DNA of 64,000 nucleotides from Primula veris (Eukaryota > Streptophyta > Magnoliopsida > Ericales > Primulaceae): contig OY821742.1 of the NCBI GenBank assembly GCA_963682055.1, positions 9,827,752-9,891,751 of the forward strand, in the 5' to 3' direction. Below the pieces are notes generated by a model. It saw only the letters and a program-made list of their open reading frames with translations, was not told the DNA's origin and searched no databases. The position numbers and the translations under genes are program-made. Of the stretch, positions 34,987-48,300 are shown in pieces. Within the stretch, counting starts at the first letter, position 1. Each line of letters begins with the position of its first letter.

Positions 34987-37900
34987 ATGGATATGGAAAT
35001 CGATTCTAATTCCTCTCTCTTTTCGCCTCCTAAGAAGCTTAAGCACAATCAGGTGAATTTTTTATTATAATTATTATTGCTACAAAACCCTAATTTCGAT
35101 CCTCTTTTTCAATCGAGAGCTTAATTTTTTTCCTGTTGAATTTTATCGTTAGATTTTATTTTACTTTCGTAATTACTCTTTTTTTAATGCCTAAAAAGCT
35201 GTAATTTTCGTTATCTTTTCCAGTTATGAGCTTTATTAGTTTTTTCTCCTTCTGGTGAATCGGTTAATATATAATTAAGTATATATATATAATTACCATC
35301 ATCGCTTTTTGTGATGGTTAATTTAATGAATTACTAAAATTTAATAATGCCTAATAAGTTGTATTTTTCGTTATATTTTCCAATTGAGAGCTTATTACTT
35401 CTTTTTTGAGGTGAATCGATTACTTTAGTAATATATGTTTTTTTTTTTACCATCACTGCTGTTTGTGATCGTCAATTTAATGAATTACTTTTCAAATTAA
35501 GCCAAAAAAGCTTTAATTTTTAACCACAAGCTGATTAGCCATGTTAATTTTTCGATGTAATTTTTCTACTAAATTAACTTTTTAGTGGCTTGTTCCTAGT
35601 ACTATCGCTTTAATTTCTACTAAATTAACTTTTTGGATTTTAGATTTTAAAAATATGCGAGTGTTTGGCAAGTCAGATTATTCAGCTTCTGAAAATCTGA
35701 TTTTTAGGCTGAAAAAGCTAAAAAAATCCAGAATTTTCAAATCTAGCTTTTCAGTGGATTCTCAAAACAGATTTTTAAAATATGATTTTGGACCAAAAAA
35801 CCTGTTACCAAACATAGCCTAAGAGTTTGTTCGGCATGTAAATCTAAATCTATTTGATATGTTATTATCATTATTTTTTACTACCATTGCTTTTCGTGAT
35901 TGTCAATTCTGATGAATTCTTATATGTTAAAATGCGAAAAAAAACCTTATTTTTTGTCCTCCTTTTCAATTGAGAGCTAGTTGGGCATGTGGATATGTCG
36001 CTATAGTGTTTTATTTATTAATTACCGTTGCTTTATATGACCGTCAATCGTTTGATTTTATTAACCATACTTTTCTTTTCTCTTTGGATTGAGAGCTTTA
36101 TTCGGTTTGCTAATTTGTCGATATCAGATTTTATTATTATTTTTCTATCAGCATTGCTTGTTGTGATCGTCAATTTAATGAATTATTTGTTTATTTAATG
36201 TCAAAAAGCCCAAATTTTGCTCTACTTTTTGATCGGTAGTTTATTGGGCATGTGAATCTGTCGATGTATTGTTGAGTATTTATTCTTTTTTATTAGCATG
36301 GCTTTTTGTGATCATCAATTGTTTGATGTTACTTTCTTTTCCCATTATTATCGCTCTTTCTGATTCGTCAATTGTCGTTTCTACTGTTCTCTAAATCTAG
36401 AGCTATTGGTTTTTTCGGTCCTCAATTTTTTTGAAATTTTGCTGTATTTTTCCTACGTTTTTTGTTTTCTCTTATCATGTATGTATGAAATTACTGTCTG
36501 TTTCTGTTAGAATGGCATCGCGTGTTTGCTGCCGGTCTATTGGATTTGTAAAATTTACTGACATAAGTTCCTTCCGAATCCATCCCTAATTCTTCAGTCA
36601 ATTTCTTATCTTAGGAAAACTTATTAGGTGTATTCTATTATTTTCATTTTCCCCTAGTGTCCTTGTTTTTTGTGATTGTCAATTTATTGACTTATTTCTT
36701 TCTTTTTGCAGTACAATTGCTTTGTATTATCCTAGATTTAAAAGATTTGCTATGAAGTAAAAAAGTCCCTGCATGATAGTTGTTTTTTACTCTAAACCAG
36801 TTCTTGGTTAAACGCCAGTTGGGTATCTGAATATACTAATTGGTCTGAAGATTCTTCCACTACCAAGGTTTTCCTGATACTATGATTTAAAATCGACTTA
36901 CAATTGATTATATCACATTGTGTACAATTTGTAATATTTGTTCAATACATAAATTTAATTAATAAGTTGAAGTCATCTGAGAAATCATAATCTAACAGGT
37001 AAAAACCTAGACGCTTGGAAAAGGTCTCATTCAATCTACAAGATTCCAATTTCACCAAAAGTATTATCAAACTTGTTTTATGGCTTATAAATATACTTCA
37101 TAAAATGGCAAATATATACACAAGCATTAGCAAACTGCTGTCCTTAATGGGTTTTCTAATGGGATTGAGAAACACAAAACCATCATCATTTTAATTTGTT
37201 TTCTAGCGAGAATGATGAACAATAGAACGTACGTATTGAAAAAATGGTATTCTAAATTACTTTTTTTGGGAAGATGAATTAATTGAACATGAAAATTCTT
37301 TTCTCTGCTAATTTCTGTTCAAAAGATTGAGTATTGTACTTTGTAATAAATTTGCAGAGTTCTTAACAGCGTAACCATGTATTTATTTTATTTTATTTTT
37401 GAGCACATGGTAAAGATACAAACCCTTCATGCCACCTACCACTACATTGTCCAATCGCAGGATTGGCAACTCGACTGTTTTAATCTCTATCAGACCTGCA
37501 GCAAAATGATTACAAGTGGGCTTAGTTCTTAGCTATAGTGTTTTCTTTATGGACTAAGAACGACTGTTTTGCACCCCCTGATCGAGAAACACAATCCATC
37601 ATTTTTAATTTGTGTTTGCATCTGAGATGTTGATTACTATCGTTGTTTTTCTCAGCCGATCTCTATTCATCGTAATTCCATTAAATGGTTAAAAGGTTTT
37701 GAACTTCTACTTTAACGGCAACCAAAAGCTTTTCTTAGAAAATTAGGTCTATGCCTTTTACTTGGACTAGGTAGCGACAATAGCTTATATAATAATCATT
37801 TGTCTATCTGTACAGCTTAAAGTCAAAATTTTCCAATTCTTAGTGTAAGAATATGATGATTAATTAAATGTGCTCTATTCCTCTACTTCACATGTACTCT

Positions 37901-40174
37901 TTATAGGACATGCTTTTTTCTTTTAAGTTATCGTAATTTGTTACTATGCACTGAACTTATTTATAGTTTAATAGACTTAATACTGAACAACCCTCCAGGA
38001 TGCTGTTGCCAAGGGTTTCGACAGCACAACTGTTGGAGAGGGATCAACATCTGGATCTCTTAAGTCCGAAAACACTAATAATTCCACCTCAGATTTGTCA
38101 GTTGACAACGATAACACCGGTGATGATGATGTAGTTGATGACGGAGATGATGTAGTTGATGAAGGAGATGATGTAGTTGATGAAGGAGACGATGTGTCAG
38201 ATTATGATGATGAGAGTGATTATATGTATTACGATGACGACGGGGACGATGATCATTACCTTAAAATGCAAGCCCAATTTGACAATGTGGATTTGCCACC
38301 TGGTGTAGAAGCTTCGGTTTCTTGGTTGAGTGAACCTACTCCCAGCAAAGATACCTTACCTTCTCCTACTACTTCTTTCGCTAATGGAGCTGGTGCGAGC
38401 AGTTCAACAGTATCTGCAGACTCGAGCTCAGCGAAGGCAGAACTGGTAGAAACGGAAGAGGAAGTTGTGAAAAAGTTTAAGGCCTTTAAAAATTTCGACG
38501 TTGTTGCCGATTATTCAGATCATCACTACAGTTCACAGGGTTCTCCAGATCAGCAGGTAAGTATTGTTTAAACGAACGTCGTCTGATGTTTAGGTCTTTG
38601 ATTGTGGCTCTGAAGTATTATTCTTTGGTTTTGTTTTGTACCACCTTTACAGCGATCAAAGTCGTGGATGAAAAAAGTTCAGGAAGACTGGAGAAGTCTA
38701 GAGAAGGACTTACCTGGTATGTACCAGTTTTGTTATAGTATTCATTTGGCAACTTCGTAAATTAGTTATTCATTTGGCAACTTCGTAAATTAGTTATTTA
38801 TTTATGTGGATTTCGTTGATAGTTTCTTATAACCATATTCACCAGATGTGTGTTCATATTCTCTTTTTTCTTATATTTTGGTCGATTATCTGCCCATTTC
38901 TAATGGATTGGTTTTGCTTTCACCAGAGACTATATATGTAAGAGTTTATGAAGCAAGGATGGATCTTTTGAGGGCTGTTATAGTAGGACCAGACGGTACC
39001 CCTTACCATGATGGTCTGTATGTCTTTGATGTACTCATGCCTGCAAATTATCCTGATGCACCACCGGTATGTGATTTTTATTAAGTATCCACTTTAGTTA
39101 TTTCAAAAATTCTATATCTTGATGATGTTTAATTGTTTATTTCCCTAGACGGTTTATTATTATTCTGGCGGTCTTCGGATTAACCCCAATTTGTACAACT
39201 GTGGAAAAGTCTGCCTTAGTCTGTTGAACACATGGACTGGAAGGCAGGATGAGATGTGGAATCCAAAAAAGTCAACCATGCTACAAGTTCTCGTTTCTAT
39301 ACAAGGGTTGATATTGAATGTTGATCCTTTTTATAACGAGCCTGGGTATGATAATGCTAGATATAGAGAGGAGCAGGGACGAAAGCAATCAAAGGCTTAT
39401 AGCGAAAATGTGTTCATTCTCTCTCTAAAGACAATGTTGTACACGTTGAGGCGGCCTCCAAAGGTATGTCCTTCCCGTCTCCTTTATTGTTTGTTGAAGT
39501 CAAAATGGCCATAAACATCAGTATTGCTTCTTGTGAAATTGGCTAGTTAAGCAAGACTATTTCACACTAACCTCTACTGTTCCATTGGGAATGGCCGTTT
39601 CTTTGATGTTTCTTTTTCGTTTGTTTAGTTTTGTTCCGTTTATTATTAATTATTTCAATTGGTTCAGAAGATTTTGAACCATATTTTGAAGCTGTCTGTG
39701 TGTGTTCTTTTTCAAGTGGAGAAGTTTAAAGTAGATTAAAATCTTGGAATTTTCACTTCAACGATTTTATGGCTTATGGCACTTTGTAGTTTAAAAAGGT
39801 GTAAAGGATTTTCTTGGAAGTGATTGTTGCATAGCTTGTTTAGCTTATCTATACCAATTTCTGTCTTCTGATCCCTTGTTCTCGAGGTTTGACCAATTTG
39901 TTTTTTGCAGTATTTTGAAGATCTTGTTTCGAGTCATTTTCGTCTTCGCAGCTTTTATATATTATCGGCATGTAAAGCTTACTTGGAGGGTGCTGAAATA
40001 GGATCCCCGATTGATGATAATCCTGAAGAAGCTGCTAAAAGGAACATAAGTAACCACCCACTTGAATTTAAGGGATCGGTATCTAAAGTGATGAATAGTC
40101 TAGCAACCGCGTTCGCAAACAATGGGTCGCCGAATGTTGAGCAGTTCCGCATTAAAATTAGACCTAGCGTTTAG
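34987..40174 (+). CDS. Large ubiquitin-conjugating enzyme E2, UBC25/26 (PFU) type
   Basis: Six exons join in frame: 34987-35052, 37999-38556, 38653-38716, 38927-39066, 39149-39463, 39911-40174, giving 468 aa. E2 enzymes accept ubiquitin from E1 as a thioester and pass it to substrates or E3 ligases. The N-terminal half is non-catalytic: a basic PPKKLKHNQ (nuclear-signal-like), then a long Asp-rich tract (about residues 55-100) containing DDVVDEG repeats, then a Ser/Thr-rich linker and the FKAFKNFDVVADYSDHHY block found before the UBC fold in this plant subfamily. The UBC domain runs from about residue 209 to 390. The catalytic Cys is C298 in NCGKVCLSLL, preceded by GGLRINPNLY. PHO2/UBC24 belongs to the same broader group but is much longer; this length suits UBC25/26-like proteins. 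Intron 1 is 2.95 kb. The ATG at 34987 lies 15 bases after an AT-rich leader and is the first in frame. All core residues are present. Confidence 0.93.
35290..36710 (+). repeat. Diverged repeat series in intron 1 of the E2 gene
   Basis: Variants of GCTTTTTGTGATCGTCAATT followed by TAATGAATTA recur at about 35308, 35461, 35890, 36032, 36157, 36300 and 36665. They alternate with a TTTCCAATTGAGAGCTTATT-like block. This indicates about seven old copies of a unit of roughly 140 bp or more, partly interrupted by other sequence. Confidence 0.6.
35664..35825. mobile_element. Small TIR element in intron 1 of the E2 gene
   Basis: The segment begins GTGTTTGGCAAG and ends CTGTTACCAAACAT, an inverted pair of the TGTTTGG type common among plant MITEs. 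It interrupts the intron repeat series. No target duplication is clear. Confidence 0.35.
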
Positions 40175-42317
40175 ACCTAGTTTGAGAACTCTGTACATGT
40201 CCCTGGATAGAATGACATTTTCTTTTTGGTATTATAATAGCTGTGCCGATAAACGGTACTTAGGTAGGAACACTCGGATTCTTGCCAAATTGTCCAGTTA
40301 TGACATTTCTAGTTGAAATGATATATTGGCTATGCTTTTTTTGTTGGAAATATATTGGTTTCCTTTTTTGCTTTCTCCACAATTAGCATTTAGCACAGAG
40401 AATAGCTCGTATTGATCTCCATTTTCTTGGTTGAGACGTTGAATAGTTATCTCTGTAATACCAAGTTTTAAAGTGTATACTTGTCATAATCAATATTTCA
40501 TTAATATATAATCCAAAGATATCTTCTGAGTAAGTTACGAAGATGTCAATACCATAGATCCATTACCATTTCTTGCTTAGGATCAGTTTTAGTATAGAGG
40601 AGACCGTCGAAAATTGGTACATGTGTACATGATCTGAAGTGGAACTGAAAGAGGATACGAACAAGAAATGGTTGCAATTTTTCACGCTTCAAAAAGATCC
40701 TGTTATAAATAAGCATAATGGAAATGAGAACAGATGAGTGGGTATGAGTATCTGTTTAAAAAGCTCGTTCCGTAGTAAAAAAAACTCGATTCAAAGCTCG
40801 ATTTTCCACTATTTAGGCCGTTAAAAGCTTACGCTTTCACTGCAGCTGTTGCAAAAACGCTTTAAGTTTTTGTTTTTTAAAACACTGTTTAAGTAGAAAT
40901 GTCACCCTCCTTAGTAGACAAAAGGATTAAAACAAGAGGGAACATATAATATTAGTACATGAGGTTAAAAAATCCACCTAGTGATTCCCATAGCATACTG
41001 TAATTAAGAAAAAAGTTATATATAAAAAAAAAAACTACGCCTCTTTACAATGATTTGCAGGCGGAACTTGGATAAAATAATGAGGATGCTTGAGTTAAAA
41101 AAAAATGGAGTTAATAATAAGATTCCAAGCACACAGCATATGAGATGCTAATCCATTATGCCTAAAAATTTCTATGTAAAATATGTATTGTGGATAAGTT
41201 TTTTTCTTTTTAAAAATAGTTAGCATGCAAGGAACCAGGTGAATATGTTAATTAACCTTCTAATTAAAAGCAATGTATTATATATACAATATGCGCCTCG
41301 AAGATGAATTTCGAACAGAGAGGGATGACGGCTAAGGTTTGGATAAAAACTCACACATTATAGTAGATCTATATGATTAAGATATATGGTTAAAAAAGAA
41401 ATACAGAAATACAGCAGTCGGATCTGGAAATCTGGTGGTCATGTCCCACCACTCGTTCCCGGTCCTAGAACTATACAGGTCAGGAGAAAAACCCGAAATT
41501 TCCGACTAAGACATTTTTCAGATTGGAAACTTGGGGTCGCCTGCAGGTCGGGAGTTGGGACGAGTCAGGTTTTGCAGAGTTTTTATCACCCTATGATCAG
41601 GTAGTACAATGTGGAGAACATATAGCCACGCAGAAAAGAGCAAACTAGCAGTAAAAACTTACGCATAATAGCAGATCTAGATGATTAAGATATACTTATG
41701 GTACAATGTTCGGACTACTTTGGAGGCATACAAATATAAATAGAACCACACTCAAAACCGAACTGAAATCAATTATTATGATAATAATATTGACATTTAC
41801 TCTCACTCAACACACACCAAAATGATACCTCACGTGAAAAAAGAATGATGATTTTGAGGTAAAAATATCTTTTAAGCCAGTTAAAAAAATACAAAATACA
41901 AAAATAAGATGCAAGAATTGTCGTAGAATCAATGAAAAGTTATAATTTAATACACGTTCAAATTATTCAATAGCATAGCTCTTAATTATGTTAGAAATCT
42001 AGCAGTAAAACACATTCAGTACAGACTACAGACATCCAATAAATGAAATCGCAGATTTGAAACAAAAAGAAGGGGCACAAAAAGAGGAAATAAAATTAAA
42101 GCTTCCATCGGTTTTCTTTTTACATTTCTGTATTTAGGAGTGAGGTGGAGTAGACAAAAAGCACGCATGACAACATATTGAAGCGCTTCTTTATAACGTT
42201 GTTCAGTACCGAATACATTGTTCCAAAGGATGTCTTACGAGCAATCCAAACGAGCAATCCAAAAAATGTCAACTTGAGAGAATGGGGAGGTTAATGATGT
42301 AAAATATACAAGGGCAA
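40175..42317. other. Spacer between two convergent genes
   Basis: It holds the 3' ends of the E2 gene (+) and TPC1 (-). A segment at about 40760-40900 is similar to about 56240-56360. A direct repeat (about 41345-41385 and 41653-41692) sharing a GATCTA.ATGATTAAGATATA core brackets a GC-rich stretch whose 72-codon frame (41386-41604) has no family resemblance. Confidence 0.4.
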
Positions 42318-45300
42318 TTAAACATCAGTGCTCTCTGTACTCTGTTCCAACTCTGTGCCCAACATATGGTGCAGCAGGGCATCAACTCTCTGGCTTCTTG
42401 TTTTTTGCCTGCAGGAAAAAGAAGAAGAATGTCATCAGTTTACCATAATTCAGATAATGGATGAGTTAAAATAAACACATAATCAGCAAGGTGATTTGTC
42501 AGACAACTCTTACCCAATAGACCGGCGCCTGTCCTTCTGTCCTTCCTGCATCAAGAATGCATTAAAAACGATTAAATTTAACAGCCAGGGTAAAATGAGC
42601 ATAAAGTTTGTATTTTGCAGCACTAATATATATGGCAGTTAAATCACTTGATAATATGATTATTCCTCAAGAGATAACCGTGATATTCTAAAGCTTCTAA
42701 TGAACATGTGTGCTGCAAATTTCTACGGTCAATGTGTTTAAATAGTGTACTTTATTCTTCAATTTGTAATGATGCCAATCTTTTTAATCAAGTGAATAGT
42801 TTATGAAGACCTATACAGCAGTGGAGGTTAAGATCAACATGGAAGTACAGCAAAACCACAAGTTGAAGTTTGAGTAACAACAAACGTCCTCAGAGCCTAA
42901 AGCTTCATTTTTATATCAGCTAATATATGCATGAAATGGGTAACAAAACCTTAATATAGATACCCACCTTATCTTCACCTTTCCCATCAGCTTCCATTTC
43001 CATTTCAGCAAAGAATGCCTCCAACACAAATGCGATGACCTAAGAATCAAAGTTACACCGGTCAACCATAGCCACGAGGAGATGTAATGATGAGAAACTT
43101 GTAAATGTTAGTATTATCACGTTTATGACAACCATTGAAGGTCAAGAAAGCTCACATTTCCTTCTTTACTCAGAGAGATAAGATTATTTGACCTTAACTA
43201 AATTTATGAAAAACTATTGAAGTTATCACAGTATTTTTACTTCACGTTGATACCCATGAGGGGAAAAAAAACATAAAGGTGTAGCAGAGAGTGAGGCTCA
43301 CCAAATTCAGAAGCAGAAGAATGGTTACTAGATAAAAGCTGATGAAGTATGCATATGTCCAACTTGTTCCTGTCAGTTCCTTGTAACTCTGTAATAAAAA
43401 TCAGTCAACAAGGTTATAATTCGAAATAATTCAAGCGTATGTGTAAATCTAGACATTTTTTTAAGCCATTCGATGTGAATTAAGAGAACTGAATTCATTA
43501 TAGAGTTAAATCTTTTCTAATGAGGTAGCCCGACAATTGCATCATAAAATTTTGATATTTCCTCCCTAAGTTTCGTTCGCTCTTTAAGACTTTGTGAATT
43601 AGAGATCTTATATTCTCTCTAATATATGTAGGAGGTAAATAGAAAACCGATATTCGTCCACATTTACTTTTCAAGCCTCCAGTTAAATATTATCCAACAT
43701 CGATGGGTTATCGGTCCTAGCCTATACTTATATATGAGTTCATCTCATTTCTATCATACGACGTTTTGGTGGGAATGGATGTACTCTAATATGATATCAA
43801 AGCTTTTTGCAGCCATCTCAACTCAAAAAACACACTAAATGTATCGGTTACTGGGATATGTTAGAAAGTAAGCAGGTCAGAAGACAAACTTTATTTAAGC
43901 CAACCAAGTGAATATATAAAAGAAAGCAATGAAAAAGAGTTGATAGATTAAAAAAAAGGGGAATAAAAGTATCCTCGAGTTAAAAAAAATAAAGGTAATA
44001 TATTACTTAGACGTACCTGCATCCATGCTTGCCAGTTCCCCAACACGAGTAAATTGAAAAGTGTCACCATTCCATTAGGATAGTCATTAAAATTGAAAAG
44101 CAGGTAGCTTCTTTTGTCAAAGAAAATGATGTGCCAATTTTGAGATTTTTTGCGATGAAGAAAATTCAATGAAGTATCAACAGAAAAAAAACCTTACCCT
44201 TTGGTATTGGGTACTGCTGTTATAGTTGGAGAAGCAAAAAGACTGATATCCGTAGAAAGTGAAAACTAAGCGGTAAAAGTTTGTAAAAATATGACTATAC
44301 GCATTTAATGGATAATAAGGATTGGAGTCAATTGAACATATCTTAAAAGGCACAATCCATTTTTAAGTACTTCATAGAAATATCCCACATTAAGATGAAT
44401 GGTCATTTTTGATAAATCATTATCCTAACTGGACATCTTATCTCTATAAGAATAAATCTCAACTCTCAAGTGGTAGCAGAGTGTTAGCATAGTTTTGACA
44501 AGTGATATAGTAGGATACTCATTCTCAGCAAGTTCCGTGTTTTCCAACGCCAAGTTTCCCGCATTGACTAAACCGCCAAAGAGCTGAAATAATTAGCGGA
44601 AACAGAAAGAAAATCAAATTAAAGCTGTCGAATATCTTCTGAAAGATAAGAACTAAAAACGTGAAGAACTTGAAAATGTTGACAGTGAAATAATACATCT
44701 TTATATTTAAGACAAGTTTAAAGCAGGACACTCAAAGAAATCAATTAACCAGAATAAGACATAAGTCACTCAATACACTGTAGAAAAGTACAGTAAAACC
44801 ATGTACTAACATGGCTACAAAATAAAAGTGCAGGGACAATATTTTTAAAGAAATGAAGTTATACCTGTATCCCAAGAGAGCAATACATGCACATGATGCA
44901 AAATATGGTTCCCAAGTATGGCATTAGACTCGGAATTAATGTCAAGAATGTGGCAACAAAGGCACGGTATTGTTGGACATGCATTAATATCCTTATTAGT
45001 CTTAACACTCTTGCAAGAAGAAGATAACGAATCCTGCAAATAATTATTAAAAGAAAATTAATTGCAGAACCAACATACACCGGGTTTTTTCTTTCTTCCT
45101 TATCTTCCAGGGAACTTAAGGAGACAAGAACAAAAGAATCACTCCTCCATTCAGTAATTTCTTTACTCTGTATCAAAATTTCCATTTTTATTCAGTTGTA
45201 AGGAAGAACTGCAATTCAGATTATTCGATATCGTGTTCTTCTGAATTGGTTTTGTATGTTTTCAGAAGTTACAATGATTCGTAAAATCGAAGGAAAAGAA

Positions 45301-48300
45301 AGGTCTCCATTCTCGTTAAACCGAAGGAAAAGAAAAGTCTCTATTCTCGTTCTAATGTCCATCTAGTTTCTATAATTTCCACTCCCTCTTTTTTTCCCAT
45401 TTTAAAAGTTCTAAAGACACACGAATACCTAAATGCTTCATCAGGAAAAAAGAAAGAAATCTCTTTAGTTGGTATAGGGTCATAGGCAATGGGGTGAAAA
45501 ACAAACTCGGGAGGAAAATCACGCCCACAAAATTTTAGGTTTAGAGAACAAAAGAATGATATGCATATGTTCTTAATCGTTACCATTCCCCATTTGAAAG
45601 AAAACCGACATCATCAGGAGACAAGAAAGTTGCTGTTTCTCCGATCACTGTAGAAAAAAAAGAAGGTATTAAAAAGTGAACACATTGATACAGTTAAAAG
45701 GAATCTGCCTTACAGACCACTTGAAGCAAGGGCAAGTTACTAAGAAAAGATTTAGGGCCATTAGCTGAATCCCAGGTAAGGGTACAGTTCCACCCAGAAG
45801 ATGAAAGAAAAATCAATTCACTAAAAAATGTTTGAAATTATGTAATGTTGTCTTAATTTCCATTATAACATTTCCCCCTGAAAGGAGTTGCAAATTGCAA
45901 CACCACCAACTATTAGAAATCAATACCTAATATTATGACTTTGCTGGAAAGTATATGAGTGAAAAAGAACAGGAAATCTAATATAGACGAGAAAAAAATA
46001 CTCTGTTTGTCATAGTTCATGCTATTTAGGTGAGGGCTTACCAATAACCAACGTAATAATACAATCAAAACGATTTAGACCATCCCTCCAATAGTTCACA
46101 AATCCATAGGCGTATATTTTTAACAGCATCTCGGCAACATACAGCCACCCTAAAAGAAAAAATAATTAACTAATTGGTCAAAAGGAAGAATAGACAACCA
46201 TCCAAACAGTAATATACCACCAGAGAACTATATAAATATGCATGTACAATGCAAGTGTAAATGTTATTATAAAGTAGCATTACTGTACCACGTAATGAAA
46301 TCCCTTCGGCTCTTTATTTTTGTTTTCAATAAAGCGTAATTGATAAATGCAAATTGGGATTTAATGTGAAATGTCATATATCAACTTTGGAGAGTTCATT
46401 TTCTCTTCCGGGAACTGAAGCCAAATATTAGATTTCAATTATCTTCCATTTCAGATCTTTTCAAAATGTAGTGAATCTGTATCCCAACCATGTCAATCTC
46501 AGTTTTTGATACAATTTCAGAAAAAAAGAACAGAATCGGTTAAGAAAATTTTCTTATATTTGATGCATGAGAAGTGCGTTTTCTACCTACGCATTTGAAC
46601 TAACATAGAGATGTAGGCTGTAGCAAAAACAGAACAAAATCTGCAACATACTTGTTTATGATAAACCCTTACCAAATACAAATTCTACACTTTGCCAAAT
46701 CTTTTGTCCTGAACTATTCTGTACATCAAGCTGTAATTCAAGCAACGTTAAGTTTAGCAAACTTAATAAATATTTAAGGAAGTGAAAGAAATCCACATCA
46801 GATATGTCCATGGACCATTACTCCCATTAATTTTGTAGCTCAGCGCATATACACTATATCAACAGGGTATGCCAAAACAAGTTGGATAAATCCACACTAG
46901 TATGTGGAAATTGGTTACTTGAAGAAAATGCAATAGTACTTTGCTAAATTGTTATTTCTATATATCTCCATGATAAAGTAAAAAATACATACCGTTGTTT
47001 CTATGACAACAGCAACAAGATTCAAGACGAGAACAAAGGCAACTACATATCCAAAGTAAGGGCCTCGAATAAAGGTTTTCAGACTTTGAGACGGGGTTGA
47101 GTTGTAAACATTCGGAAAATATTCAAAGATGGGCAACTGTTGGAGAAAACAACATTGTTAAAGAAGAGAACACATTTTACACAGAATCTTTTTTTGACGA
47201 GAAAAGTAAAACTAACCGATTCCTCCTTTGGAAATTGCAGAGCGATAGCATTGCAAAGGTCGGCAAATTCGTCCGCATTAATCTACAATTATGTGAAGAA
47301 GATTGATAACAAAAATAGAATGAGAAAAACTCAAAAAAGGATAAACAGTGAATGACAAATGCTTATAAAATGTGTATTCCACTAGAGAATCAGTCATATC
47401 CATGAAGCGGAGGTCTAAAGAATATTTAGAGAAAAAAGGAGTCAAATGTAGCATGATATATGGTCAATAGTCATTATTCTTTATCTATGTGCGATATGTT
47501 CATTTTGGCACTCCCTTCAGGAAAATAAACTGGTGAGCGTCAAACAGAAGCAAACCCAGAGATGGTACATTAAATTCAGTTCAAAAAAAAAAAAACTTCT
47601 AAAAGTTCATCAAGGATGTACCCCGTGGGTTGTAATGGTACATGCTCTGTTTGACTTACACATGAACTAAATCCAAACTTTATACAGAATTGGAACATAA
47701 TACCGCAACCAAACAAGGTTAGTGTATAAAATGAGATACTCCTTGGTAGATAGATTTTCTCTTGTTAAAGATATTTTAAGATTATGTTTAAAGGATTAGG
47801 TTGTAAATCCTAGTTTGATTTGATTTGGTGATATTAGATTGATTTGATTTATTAGGATTTTATCTTGTTTCCATATTTATTTCTCATTGTATTATAAATT
47901 ACGGCCATGCATACTAAACAATGTATCAATGAGAATCAGATTTATCTTTTTTGTTGTTTCACATGGTACTAGGGCCTAGCTTTTTTGGCAGTTAGCACCT
48001 GAAATACTCTATTTGATTCCGCTTCGCCGGCGGGTGGCATTCATGGCTTGCCCATCCTGGTGTCAAAGCATATATCTCGCATTTGTATTTTTCTTGGCAA
48101 TTTTGTACTTCATTTTAAAGAAATAGAAGTCCTACATCTAGTATCACTACCCCTACCGCTGATTTTTTTGATTGAAATCGTTTTGCATCATATTGTTTGG
48201 TTTCTTTTTTATAGGGTCGAGTGTTGATCGGTTAATCCACTTTGATGCCCATTTTATAATGTGGGTTTTCTCAGGAATTGGTTGTGACCATCCCATTTGT

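Noticed and set aside
41386..41604. 72-codon frame in the spacer between convergent genes
   Set aside because: Composition follows a GC-rich repeat segment bracketed by direct repeats; no family match.
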